A stretch of DNA of 64,000 nt from Bedellia somnulentella (lineage: Eukaryota > Arthropoda > Insecta > Lepidoptera > Bedelliidae): the NCBI GenBank assembly GCA_963576735.1, contig OY755198.1, forward strand, positions 2,728,001-2,792,000, read 5' to 3'. Position numbers and translations under genes: made by a program. This document shows, one piece after another, positions 42,050 to 53,021 of this stretch. Position 1 is the first letter of the stretch. Every line of letters begins with the position of its first letter. The notes under the pieces were generated by a model. It was not told the origin of the DNA. It made no database searches and was given only the letters and a program-made list of their open reading frames with translations.

Positions 42050-42545
42050 ATATTAACTCAAGATAAGAGATTTCATTTCGACATGTTTTGGTTTTTGTTA
42101 ATATTATATTTTCGTAGCCAAAGCCATACAGACAGTACATCTAAGTTAAGTTAAGGCGCAACGCAATATACTAATAGTATAGATAGATATGTAGGTGATT
42201 AAATTGTAGTAAAAGTTCGGGTGGAATGCTTCGAGATGGCGTTAAGTTTGCATTATAAACTAAGTGACATTAAAATCCAGCAAGTTGGCTCTCTATATCC
42301 AGTGTATTACTTTACTCTATGCACTGGATATACGTAGAGAGCCAACTGGCTGGATTGTCACCTAGTTTATAAAGCAAATTTAACGCCATCTCGAAGCATT
42401 CCACCCGAACTTCTACTACAATATAATCACCTACATATCTATCTATAGGTATATTGCGCCTTTACTTAGATGTACTGTCTGTATGGCTACGAAAATATAA
42501 TATTAACAAAAACATATTGAAATCTCTAGTCTTGAGTTTATATGT
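42050..42545. repeat. large palindrome next to env relic
   Basis: 42050-42305 and 42322-42545 are inverted copies (for example 'gaatgcttcgagatggcgtt' and its reverse), with about 15 nt between and some indels. A short third copy of the centre is at 41770-41797. The arms begin close to the end of the env relic, so they may be inverted LTR-like sequences. Confidence 0.75.
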
Positions 42546-42552
42546 GAAGAAG

Positions 42553-44030
42553 TCACCTTTCTTCACCATTTGCTAGAAATAATTCTATTTTGTTTAGTAT
42601 AAGTTTCGGTTGTAGTGCTATTCTTGAGCTGAGGGATTGGAGATTCCCTAAATCCAATGAGTTTAATACTAGTGATGAGTTGTTTTCTTGAATTGATTTG
42701 AAGGGTGAGACGTTAATAATATTGACTACATGTCCTTTAATTTGGTTATTCATGTAGGTTAATGTGAACTCTGGAGACTTGATGGTGCAATGAAGTGGTA
42801 ATGTTGCAAGGAAACTTCATTTGAGTGTTTCAAACCTCTCTTGGCCACATGAAATTTCAACTTTGGTTGGTTCTGGAAAGCATAGGGTATAGTGGCAATC
42901 GTCTAGTTGTTCAAAAGCTGCTCTTTTCAATGACGCTATGGCTTTTTCGCAAGAATCCAATAGTTTTTGGTCTGTGATAAGGTGCTGGATACAGTTCGCT
43001 TGGTTGCTGATTGCATTTTTCGATGATTTTTCGCAGATATGCCAGTTCATTAACTTCGGACATTCTGTCTCTATGTACATAGAAACTTGTTTTTGAAGTG
43101 CTATGAAAGGAAAGGGTGGAATGAGGATTTCGTGGAACCTCTTAGGAACAGCGGATAACCTATATAATGTAAAAGACTCAATCATGAAGATAGGAAGCTT
43201 AAATACTATTACTATATTTCTACCCTTATAATAAGACCCCAATTTAATTAAATCATAATAAAACCTATTTTCTAAATCTAGTATTTCATCCTTAGTGTAA
43301 ATAGTCCTAAGTTTAACTAACATATTCTTAAGTGCTAATTTACTAATCATAGAATGAAGGCTACACCTTGAATGAACTATGGCTAAAATATTTTCTAAGT
43401 TTTGGAGTTCGTCTGCTAAATTTTCTATATTATCCCCAAAAATTAATAAATATTGGCCTAAATGAGCAAAGGTCACTAAGTCATTATTAGTGACAGAGTA
43501 TTTTTGAATTAAGTTATTAAGAATAGAATAGAATAGAAAACTCTTTATTGTACATCAAATATGGAAAAACAATTACAAATACACAGAATGAATTAACAAA
43601 AGTACAATTGGCGGTCTTATCACTAAAAGCGATCTCTTCCAGACAACCTTTGAATGGAGAGGTCAATAAATTAGAGTCATGTGAGATAGATGTACAACAA
43701 CATGGTGAAACTGATAACTATGCGTTAATCTGCACAAACAATACAACAATCCAGTCATACTTAAATCTAGTTACAAAATAATAAACTATTAACAAACATA
43801 TAAATACTATGATACAATAAATTAAAACTTATAATAATACATATAAATATTATGATACATATTTTTATTTATATACTTAATATATATAATTTAATTTGCA
43901 ACAGTATTATAGCGTAATTAAGAATAATTGTCATGTTATTTTGATTTTCTACTAGGTTTGTTAATATTTTTGTGTGGCGGGACATGCATTCCTTTGATAA
44001 ACTTATGTGATCGTTAAATTCCATTTGAAT
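42553..44030 (-). pseudogene. errantivirus-type env relic (F-like glycoprotein), broken
   Basis: Minus-strand frames at about 43930-44030, 42817-43520 and 42553-42753 show a Cys-containing extracellular region and the pattern of insect errantivirus/baculovirus F-like envelope proteins (recognised by eye). It is interrupted by a LINE fragment at 43526-43916 and by stops near the 3' end. No gag or pol was found in the window, so it cannot act as a provirus. Confidence 0.55.
43526..43916 (-). mobile_element. LINE 3' fragment inserted in env relic
   Basis: Flanked by a perfect 10-bp duplication 'attaagaata' (43516-43525, 43917-43926). Same family as 23555-23790. Confidence 0.85.
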
Positions 44031-44503
44031 TTTATTGTATTACACTTTGGTATATACAGTCAGACAGGTATGATCGAAGCAGATTACAGGATTTTTGTTT
44101 GAGTATAAAAAAGTGTTAGCTGGGCCCCGCTCGCTCGACTCGCGCTTGACCACAGCAGCCAAAGTTTTGACACCTCTGAATTAACTTCAACGAATTAGTG
44201 AATCTACTAAACAATAGATGGCGGTGTTTTAAATCACAATACATTCTAGTCATTTCTTAGAAATATAAAATGAAACACATAAAATTAATAATATAAATAG
44301 TTCCGAAAATAAACTGATTTTTTCTTCTGCTTGCACTCCATATTTAGATTTACAACGACGTAACGCGCACTTCGGCATATTCGTTTTTCTTTCGAAAATT
44401 CAATTGATGTTACCTAAGACGTACTTCCTCGCGGACGACTTACCACAGACTAAACGACTTGTTATTGTTACCTTTATGTAATGCGCCCAGTACACAATGG
44501 CTT
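44031..44503. other. upstream DNA without clear gene
   Basis: Contains GC-rich 'gctgggccccgctcgctcga' near 44120 and, at 44485-44503, the terminal motif of the TTAA miniature family ('gcgcccagtacacaatggc'). No coding region recognised. Confidence 0.4.
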
Positions 44504-44984
44504 AAGGGCCTCCCTCGAAAATTTCACTGATTTTGGTAGTTTTCAAACTCAATGAAACCTGCTCAATGAAACAATCACACTCTAAATAAAAAATATGTTC
44601 AAGTTCAATATCTTTTCTTTAATAATGACGGTTCTCATTCGTTTTCAATAATAATCGACTAAGAAAAAAAATAATTTGTGGGGGGCTTTTTTATCGTAAA
44701 GTCTGATATTGCTGTCAGAATACTGCATATATGTTATCGATTACGTAATATTTGCGTAGACAACTGAGTAGTCTATCATCTGTATGAATAATTTTTAGTC
44801 TTTTCATCCTAATTATGGAGTTATAAAGCAAAAACCCTAAATTTCAATGTCAATCTGGAGCGGGTCCCTGTGCGGAGAACGGGGCGGCAGATGGCTGTTA
44901 GCCTTCATGCGCAGAGCTTGTGTCGAATTTTTCTGCAATAGAGCTGCTTGCCGCTTCCCGCGCTTTTTAGATAATTTATTTTGG

Positions 44985-45850
44985 TTGTGCGCAACATAGT
45001 CGCTTGTTTTGCTTTACATTATAAGTTTGATAACAATCGTAATATTATCGTTAATTTCACCCCGTTTAGATAGTACGAAATGGTCCAACGCATTTGGGGC
45101 CATGCGCCGTTGATGTGGGCGTGAGTTCAAATCTTCTATCCGGGACATGCTTTTTGTTTATTTCTTTCCTCGTAAAATTATTTTGTTTCGGTTATGATGA
45201 TAAATGCATGATTAAAAATACTGCGCATAATTCTGTTTTGTGAATACGCTCGTTTTATCCTAATGTTCTGTAAATCCAGCTGAAACAATTATTATCTTTT
45301 TGCTTTAAATTTATGTGATGTTTTTACATATCTTTTTAGTAAGATTAAAAATATTGTTTACCTTATAATAACGTCGGAAAATTAAATAAAGGAAACAAAC
45401 ATGTGCAGAAAATCGAAAATTTCCAATTAAACAAAAAAATTTTGAACAACATACATACTCACGGCTATAAATCCCTAAAAGGGAAAAAATATTAAAAAAA
45501 AGGTTCGCTAAACAGAGGGCTCAGATAATGAATGCAAAATTGTAAGTACAAATTTTTCTACCAATAAAACACTTTAGGCATATTTTATATATTGCACGGA
45601 ACATAGTCGAAAAGTTTTGCCATATATTATATTGTTCGTTCGCAATCCTAATATAATCGTCAATTTCGACTCTTAGCTCTAATATCGAAGTGGTGTAACG
45701 CGTTAAACGTTTCACGCTCAGTGATGAAGGTACAGAGTTCGATCCTCAACCTTGCGACAGTATTTTAGTTTGTTTTTTGACGATGAATGCATTATTAAAA
45801 ATACCTGCTGCTATTTATTCTGTTTTGTAAATATGCTTGTTACGTTTTAC
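44985..45850 (+). repeat. two diverged tandem copies with tRNA-like boxes
   Basis: 44985-45260 and 45590-45850 align over their length. Each has an A-box-like 'tggtccaacgc'/'tggtgtaacgc' and a B-box-like 'gagttcaaatct'/'gagttcgatcct'. Possible old SINE duplicates; neither folds convincingly into a tRNA by eye. A SINE-A 3' scrap (45450-45488) lies between. Confidence 0.45.
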
Positions 45851-46072
45851 CCTATAGCTATGTTCCGTGAATAATCTTACCTTCTAACTTTTCTTTCAAA
45901 TCTGGGTGTTTTTTTTTATTTATATGATGTGTATTTCACTTCTCCACTTTAGTCATATTTCTACTTTTTAAGAAAAAATATATAATTATTTTAATATATG
46001 TATTCGAACCGTTCTTCGATCAATTATTTTGATCCATTGTATTTCATTCATGTGCTATTAATTCTGATTTAG

Positions 46073-46458
46073 GCTCCAAAAACGTATTGCTTTACAAGGG
46101 GATGAGAAATATGCAATAAATCAGGAACCTCAATCATCTCGCCAAGTTCAATTAACAGAGTAAGTAAAATAGACCAGGAGCTGATATTTATAAATTTTTA
46201 GTCTTTCATTGAACTTTGTATTTTGTAATAAATTGTGAAAAAGTTATCATACCCAATTGAGCCTATACTTATATATTATGAATTAATTTCAGTTCAACTG
46301 AGATGATGGAAGAAAGTGTATTTTCGTCCCACAATACCGACAGGGAGAAATCATTGGAGAACACGGCTACTGTATCTAATGCACCTGAACTAGGCTCATC
46401 AACTGTGATAATAGTGCTCTTAAACGCACCTTTACTTTTGTATTTAAAAAAAACGTAA
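46073..46458 (+). pseudogene. two exon-like frames joined by a phase-matched intron
   Basis: 46073-46159 (after 'tgatttag', before 'gtaagt') reads LQKRIALQGDEKYAINQEPQ; 46293-46458 (after 'aatttcag') reads STEMMEESVFSSHNTDREKS and ends at TAA. Splice phases agree (two bases plus one). Hydrophilic, acidic, no recognised domain. Probably part of a gene carried by the TTAA element. Confidence 0.4.
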
Positions 46459-47936
46459 AAGTATATTAATTTAAAGATTAACAGCACCATCACCATGCCA
46501 TGCTTTTTCAACACAGTAAAACGAACGATGCATGTGCTCGAATATATTAAATTAGCACTGATATTAACAGACTGTTAATTTAACAATAAATAACCCTTTT
46601 AAGTCCGGTATATTCCGAACTTCTGTCTCTTTTATTATTTAAGTTATTTAGTCGCGGTGGATAAGTTATTTAATATAGCTATCTTGCACAATTTGGCGTA
46701 AAAACTATTTTATATGAGTTGAGGGAAATGTGAATTTAGATAATCAAGAAAACTTTTGAACAAACCTCTAATTAATTAAATGAACAAGTACAAAAGACGC
46801 ACATTTATAGCCTCCTTCAAACAAGAAACTACAAACAGGTATTCATGAATCTGTGCCTACAAATACCTAGTTATAACTTAGTTTTTAATATTGAAAATAA
46901 CCTTAAGAATTGCCTTTTGCTTTCTGCACCATCTCAATAAAATGATAATTTTTATGAAAATTATTTGGGTTTTATAATTTACTTATGTTGAATCAGTAGT
47001 AAGTAAGTATTCATGAAAAAAATGCCTACTCCTGTTCTATAATTTGAGTCGATTTTTTGTTCAAGTGTGGATTTTTGACGTCGAGATATTATTATTATAT
47101 AATTACACGTTACTTCATTTCTACTGCCATCCACGTACACTTTGTTGTGTCGGTTAAGAATAACATAAACCCCTTTTACTATGTCACGTGAAACGTATCA
47201 TCACGACACCAACATTCTTCTCGACATGTTCCCCTGCTATATTCCAAAGGTATCAAGAAATAAGTTTTGTGGAAATAAAGTTATTGTACTGTTGAAGTAT
47301 TTGTTTTATTTTTATAACAATATTCACTTAGCGAAACATAATTAACACATATATCAATACGCCGCGCCGATCGTACAACGTAGTACGAGACTGTTTTGGT
47401 AGATGGCGCTATATCTACATCTATATCGCTATAATCTATAGTTATCATAGTTGCTAATAGATGGCTTGTTTTACGAGTTCTATTAAAGGTGAGGAAACGG
47501 CAGGGGGAAGCCCAAATGCCGTTTCAAGGTTCTCACTTTTTCGTGGGACGCCCTTAACAAGTCTATAGCGGCCAGTACACAATGGCCAAGGATACTCTAC
47601 ACTAGGGATCGGCCCTGTGGTACTATATCTTTATAACGTTATGCAAATAATAATCATATCGCAACAGAAATATTCCATATGCCGTTTTCTCTTTCTAACC
47701 TTCCGAGCTTAACCTTTTGAAAAAGAGAGCAATACATGTTTCCTTCTTGTTGTTTATGGCAAAATTTCGTCAAGACGTTTCGATTATGATAGCGCGTACC
47801 TAGATCGGCCAACTTAATTGCCATTTGATCTGTCAAGTTGCTTTGTAAACAAAAGTGTTGATTGCGTTTATTGTGTTTTGGACATTGATTTATCAAGTTT
47901 TAGACAAAAAAATTGCACAGGCAATATAAGTGCACA

Positions 47937-48487
47937 ATGCCTTGTTGCTCTATTAAAGATTGTGGCGCCCGTAATAGCGAAAATCAGCCTCAATTAACTT
48001 TGCACAAGTAAGTAATTATTTTCTTTCTTTTCACTTCGGTCAAGTGTATTTTTTGGTGTATTTCATGCTTCCTCGATGTGATCAGAGGAAACTTCATGAT
48101 CATTGTAATATTTTCGCCATAAAAGGCTTAGTTTTCATGATTTCTTCCAAAATTATTTCCTCTCATTGTTTACCTAGTGATGTGAAACACTGATCATTTA
48201 GTATTATCGATGTTTAAGTACTATCAGATTCGGTTTAAGTTGTTTGGTAGGTTAACCTATCAAAAATGTAAATGCCTCCCAAAATGTAGGTAACATTATT
48301 TTTATAGTTTACACTTGTCTTCACATTTGTTACTTTGAGGATTGATTACTAACATTAAATAATTTCAGGTTTCCTACAAGTGAAGCACGGAGAAGAAAGT
48401 GGCTTGATGGTATTGGCTTTGAAAACATCAACCATCGGCATAAAAATTGGCATTGCATTTTAAAAAAATGGTATGGTTTATCTTAAA
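47937..48487 (+). CDS. THAP-domain exons of P-like element
   Basis: Exon 1 (47937-48007) starts MPCCSIKDCGARNSENQPQL and ends at donor 'gtaagt'. Exon 2 starts at 48369 after 'atttcag' in the matching phase and reads KFPTSEARRRKWLDGIGFEN to a stop at 48487. THAP features: C-x4-C near the N terminus, (F/H)KFP, RRKW, and a Cys (NWHC). The usual final C-x2-H-F is absent (ILKKW), so zinc binding may be lost. AATAAA follows near 48551. THAP domains bind the transposon ends in P elements. As it stands it would encode about 63 aa. Confidence 0.7.
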
Positions 48488-48662
48488 AAAATCACGAATG
48501 AAAAGGTTTCATTCAGAACGTGTTATAACAAATTGACGTTATTTAAAAATGAATAAATGTGACATTTTTAATTTAAATACGTTGTTTTTTTAGTATTTAA
48601 ATGTACGATCTTGCAATATAAGTCAAGCACTCATCAATATTTTGTTGTACGTGTACGACAAC

Positions 48663-48914
48663 TGTGTAGTGTCGGCTTAGAATAGCACTACCCCATTTCT
48701 TCCGGTGGGTGTACGTAAGAGGCGACTAACTGACTTTTAACGGCGCGGCGTTTGAAGGGAATTTTGGGCGATGCGGTTGGACATCCATCACCAACAACCT
48801 TTATTTTACCAACTTCTCCCCACTCAACTTCCCAAAGGTGGCTGAGAAATTTGTCATTCCTTAGCTCTGGCTACCCCATCTAGGGATTTATAGTCGTAAG
48901 TAAGTATATGTAAT
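48663..48914 (+). mobile_element. SINE-A with 12-bp target duplication
   Basis: 'gtgtacgacaac' at 48651-48662 and 48915-48926. Body 'tgtgtagtgtcggcttagaa' to 'gtaagtaagtatatgtaat'. Confidence 0.95.
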
Positions 48915-49332
48915 GTGTACGACAACCGATTTAAAGTCGTCCTTGAGCATATGACACCCATGATTAATATCACTGAACCACTGATCGATGCACTGCTTTT
49001 AACTTACCCCACGCCAAAAATCGTAATAAATTATCGCTCGAAAATGCTCATGAGTTAAATCCATGGTGATGTGTGATCCATGGTGGTGAAACGAATGTTT
49101 AAAACTGGTCTTAAAATATCTAGATCTAATTAAAAAGCATTTGCCCACTGTTGAAATAAATTATTTCTACATAAACATGTTGGCAAATTAATCGATATTT
49201 TTCTATTCTGATTCTTGCATATACAACCCTAGGTCAGCCATTTTAAGTGCCAATAGGCCACGCCCCCTGCTACGCTCCGAGAGTGTTTACGTTTAGGGCC
49301 GATCCATAGTGTAGAGTATCCTTGACAATGGC

Positions 49333-49808
49333 GGACGATGGCCCACTGCTCGCCATCGCCACTGTGTACAGGGGGCAATGGTGCATGATGGCGGACAATT
49401 GCCGATCGTGGCGCGCAATGGCGCGCAATGGCGAAGTTGTCGGTTTTTCGGGCACACTTCAAAGGAATCGTGGCGTAACATGGCCGGTGGTGTTTCCACA
49501 GTGGGCCATTGTTTAGTTCGTCACCGGCCGCTCATAGATACTTATACTTTTTTGGAATATTTTATTGCAAAATGTATTTATAATCACTATAAGACGTAAA
49601 AATAACATAAATAGCGCCATAAATAAAATAAATTACATACATAATAATAAATAAATAGCTGCAGTGCAGCCATAATTACTTCGACGTCCGTCGCAAGTGG
49701 ATTGCCAGGCAGTAATGAGCAATGGGCCATTGTGTGAACACCAATTGATCGTGGCCTACAATTGCCAATTGCGAAGCGTGGCCCATCGTGGGCCATTGTG
49801 TACTGGGC
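49333..49808. mobile_element. TTAA miniature element F (rest of copy split by P-like element)
   Basis: Left terminus 'agcggccagtacacaatggc' lies at 47566-47586, on the other side of the P-like insertion. The right end '...cattgtgtactgggcgc' abuts TTAA. GC-rich, with multiple 'caatgg(c)' motifs. Not coding. Confidence 0.7.
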
Positions 49809-49812
49809 GCTT

Positions 49813-50193
49813 AAAGCGGCCAGTACACAATGGCGGACGATGGCCCACTGCTCGCCATCGCCATTGTGTACAGGGGGCAATGGTGCATGATGGCGGACAA
49901 TTGCCGATCGTGGCGCGCAATGGCGAAGTTGTCGGTTTTTCGGGCACACTTCAAAGGAATCGTGGCGTAGCATGGCCGGTGGTGTTTCCACAATGGGCCA
50001 TTGTTTAGTTCGTCACCGGCCGCTCATAGATACTTATACTTTTTTGGAATATTTTATTGCAAAATGTATTTATAATCACTATATGACGTAAAAATAACAT
50101 AAATAGCGCCATAAATAAAATAAATTACATAGATAATAATAAATAAATAGCTGCAGCCATAATTACTTCGACGTCCGTCGCAAGTGTACTGGC
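49813..50193. mobile_element. TTAA miniature element E1, complete
   Basis: Begins 'agcggccagtacac' and ends 'gtgtactggccgct' with TTAA on both sides (49809-49812, 50194-50197). About 380 bp; interior nearly identical to 49333-49700. Confidence 0.85.
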
Positions 50194-50197
50194 CGCT

Positions 50198-50407
50198 TTA
50201 AGCGCCCAGTACACAATGGCCCACGATGGGCCACGCTTCGCAATTGGCAATTGCAGGCCACGATCAATTGGTGTTCACACAATGGCCCATTGCTCATTAC
50301 TGCCTGGCAATCCACTTGCGAAGTTTCGGGCACACTTCAAAGGAATCGTGGCGTAGCATGGCCGGTGGTGTTTCCACAATGGGCCATTGTTTAGTTCGTC
50401 ACCGGCC
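50198..50407. mobile_element. inverted, partial F element, cut by gap
   Basis: Starts 'gcgcccagtacacaatggcc'; 50198-50320 is the reverse complement of 49690-49808. It then jumps to the 'gaagtttcgggcacacttca' part of the family. Confidence 0.75.
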
Positions 50408-50607
50408 NNNNNNNNNNNNNNNNNNNNNNNNNNNNNNNNNNNNNNNNNNNNNNNNNNNNNNNNNNNNNNNNNNNNNNNNNNNNNNNNNNNNNNNNNNNNN
50501 NNNNNNNNNNNNNNNNNNNNNNNNNNNNNNNNNNNNNNNNNNNNNNNNNNNNNNNNNNNNNNNNNNNNNNNNNNNNNNNNNNNNNNNNNNNNNNNNNNNN
50601 NNNNNNN
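50408..50607. other. assembly gap, exactly 200 N
   Basis: Second fixed-size gap; block C follows. Confidence 1.
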
Positions 50608-50689
50608 TATCCCTTATCATCATCATCATCATTTCAGACAGATATACCTTTGACTTCAAATTTACTAATAATATTGTAAAATACTATAT

Positions 50690-50897
50690 ACATATACTCA
50701 CGGCTATAAATCCCTGGAAGGGGTAGCCGCAGCTAAAGAATTAAAAACTCCTCAGCCACTTTTGAAAAATTGTGTGGGGAAAAGATGGTAAAATAAAGGT
50801 TGTTGGTGATTGAAAATCCCCAATACCGTTAGTCGCCTCTTACGTACACCCACCGGAAGAAATGGGGTAGTGCTATTCTAAGCCGACACTACACAGC
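50690..50897 (-). mobile_element. SINE-A (block C, intron 8)
   Basis: 'tatactcacggctataaatc' to 'gccgacactacacagc'. Its right flank ('attatcattattatattatc') matches the flank of 25039-25256. Confidence 0.9.
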
Positions 50898-51019
50898 ATT
50901 ATCATTATTATATTATCATTATATCAATATCATTATTACAGTCTGATATACCCTGGTCTTGAAGTGCGTTAAGTTATTTAAAAAAATATAAGAAAAACAT
51001 AGTGTTGTAGTAGTGTGGT

Positions 51020-51270
51020 GATCAGAGTACCCTCGTTTTGCATGGACAGTGTACTCACGTGATAGGGGGCAGGCCTATCGCCGTTTTGTACGAATACACT
51101 GTCACATAACTAGGTATAACTTAGCTATGTGCGTTCCCTCACGATATTTTCCCTCCACGTTAAAAACCATGATCAATAGAAATACAAATTGGTGTAGGCT
51201 CAACCCGGGATTCGAATCCATGACTGTCTGCGTGATAGGCAGGTGTTCTAACCACTGAGCTATCACGGTG
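51020..51270 (-). mobile_element. SINE-T with tRNA-like head
   Basis: Head 51195-51266 ('cccgggattcgaatccatga' as reversed B box). The 3' end is missing. Confidence 0.8.
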
Positions 51271-51280
51271 ACTTTTTTTT

Positions 51281-51522
51281 GTACATACATATACTCACAG
51301 CTATAAATCTCTGGATGGGGTAGCCAGAGCTAAGGAATTAGAAATTTCTCAGCCACTTTTGGAAGTTGTGTGAGGAAAATATGGTAAAATAAAAGTTGTT
51401 GGTGATGGGTCTCCGACCGCATCGCCCAAAAATCCCTTAAAAGCCAAATACCGTTAGTCGCCTCTTACGTACACCCATCAGAAGAAATGGGGTAGTGTTA
51501 TTCTAAGCCGACATTATACAGC
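51281..51522 (-). mobile_element. SINE-A 38 nt before exon 9
   Basis: 'acatacatatactcacagct' to 'agccgacattatacagc'. Confidence 0.9.
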
Positions 51523-51560
51523 AATTAGTTTTTTGTATTTATTATTGTTGTTTCTCACAG

Positions 51561-51695
51561 ATATCTTGCGGAAAGAATGAATCTGCCAGCCCTTTTAAGG
51601 ATAGATCACCCGGAGAAGGACTCAGAATGGTCTCCAAGAGATATTTGCGATGGCTGGGCCAAGAAGCGTGGGTACTTAACAGCTAAAGCCGCTAG
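51561..51695 (+). CDS. GNL1: GNL1 exon 9
   Basis: Acceptor 'tttctcacag', donor 'gtgagt'; 135 nt, one base completing exon 8's last codon. Encodes YLAERMNLPALLRIDHPEKD, then SPRDICDGWAKKRGYLTAKA. The (D/E)ICE.WA.KRGY.TAKAAR block is conserved in GNL1 and forms the region after the permuted GTPase domain. It joins exon 8 of block B in frame, but not the frameshifted copy at 23386. Confidence 0.96.
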
Positions 51696-51699
51696 GTGA

Positions 51700-52100
51700 G
51701 TTAATATCATCATCATTATTTTTTAGGCGAAGTGTTGATTTGTATAACCTAGAATTTTGTGAAATTGATATGTTTTGTAACAGTTTAAACTCTTTTGTAA
51801 CTAAATTAAGATATTCGTTTTTAACTTAATTTCATTTATCTTTTTTGTTTCTTCATATGTTGTGTGAACGTTCATAAAAATTTCATGTTATTTCTCTAAA
51901 CCAATTTTCTACTTAGGTTAATTGTATTATTGCTCGATAAACCCTGATGTATAAAAATGAAAAAACAATACTGATGTATCTACCTGCCGCATTAAAAAGT
52001 GTAAAATATTAATTTATGGAGCTGTAGGTCTAATTGTTTCTTTTATAACTGCGTACATTTGTAATGTAAACGACTGTTTGTTTCCTAAATAAATAAAAAT
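51700..52100 (+). other. intron 9 DNA
   Basis: AT-rich with no recognised element until the SINE-T at 52101; ends in 'taaataaataaaaataaac'. Confidence 0.5.
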
Positions 52101-52467
52101 AAACATAAACATAAACGTTCACGCCGTTTTATCCCCGAAGGGGTTGGCAGAGGTACCAATACTTCTGAACTCACATGGCAGCGCCATCTAGTGTCCAGAA
52201 AAGGTACCCACGTTTTGCTTAGACAGTGTACTCACGTGATAGGGGGCAGGCCTATCGCCGTTTTGTACGAATACACTGTCACATGACTTAGTACAACTCG
52301 GCCTTGTGGGTTTCCTCACGATGTTTTCCCTCACCGTTAATAACCATGATAAATTAACCACACATATGACTTTAGAAAAGACAAATTAGTGTAGGCCCGA
52401 CCCAGGATTGGAACTCACGCCCTTCTGTTTTCAGGCGGGTGTTCTACCCACTGGACTATCATGTCGT
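52101..52467 (-). mobile_element. SINE-T, full length
   Basis: 'acataaacgttcacgccgtt' to tRNA-like head at about 52395-52467. Same subtype as 18184-18513. Confidence 0.9.
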
Positions 52468-52574
52468 TTAAAAATAAAATAAAAATAAAATATCATCAAT
52501 ATCATTATGATCAATAACATCATCGACGCAGCCTTCATTGTTGTTGTTTTTTATAAATGTTTGTATTTCCTCAG

Positions 52575-52672
52575 GTTAGATACATACAGAGCAGCCAATA
52601 GTCTATTGAGAATGGCTTTGGATGGAAAGATTTGTTTGTGGCTTCGACCTCCGGGATTCACTGCGCACAAAG
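52575..52672 (+). CDS. GNL1: GNL1 exon 10
   Basis: Acceptor 'tcctcag', donor 'gtaaga'; 98 nt. Encodes LDTYRAANSLLRMALDGKIC then LWLRPPGFTAHK. YRAAN.LLR...DG and the PPG(F/Y) motif are GNL1 hallmarks. Confidence 0.96.
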
Positions 52673-52682
52673 GTAAGAATAT

Positions 52683-52927
52683 ACACATACAGACATATAT
52701 TCATGGCTATTAATCCCTAGAAGGGGTAGCCAGAGCTAGGGAATAAAAATCCCTCAGCCACTTTTGGAAGTTTAATGGGGAAAAAATGGTAAAATAAAGG
52801 TTGTTGTTGATGGGTCTCCAACCGCATCGCCCAAAAATCCCTTCCCATTAGTGAGTGAGCCCAAAAAAGCTCAATACCGTTAGTCGCCTCTTACGTACAC
52901 CCACCGGAAGAAATGGGGTAGTGCTAT
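52683..52927 (-). mobile_element. SINE-A starting 10 nt after exon 10 donor
   Basis: 'cacatacagacatatattca' to 'aatggggtagtgctat'; the 5' end of the element is clipped. Confidence 0.88.
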
Positions 52928-53021
52928 ACAACTATGCATGTATATTGAACAGTGAGACCTTAAGGGATTCAACTCAAGATTCTAGGAAGTTTAGGAAGAA
53001 TGACCTTTGACATTTTCAAAG

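Larger units (their letters stand above)
44508..47553. mobile_element. 3-kb TTAA-flanked inverted-repeat element
   Basis: TTAA at 44504-44507 and 47554-47557. Ends 'gggcctccctcgaaaa' and, reversed, 'gggcgtcccacgaaaa' (two mismatches). TTAA duplication points to piggyBac-like mobilisation, although the ends begin GGG rather than CCY. No transposase seen; it contains an exon pair and tRNA-like repeats. Confidence 0.65.
47587..49324 (+). mobile_element. P-element-like transposon, internally deleted
   Basis: Terminal inverted repeats of 30 bp (47587-47616 and 49295-49324) starting 'caaggatactctacacta', one mismatch. An 8-bp duplication 'acaatggc' is at 47579-47586 and 49325-49332. It contains exons for a THAP domain, the N-terminal DNA-binding domain of P transposases. 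Both the ~31-bp ends and 8-bp duplication match P-superfamily habits. The transposase core is missing. A SINE-A is nested at 48663-48914. Confidence 0.8.

Noticed and set aside
49229..50008. Several overlapping GC-rich frames on both strands
   Set aside because: All lie in TTAA miniature elements, change frame between copies and show no conserved domain.
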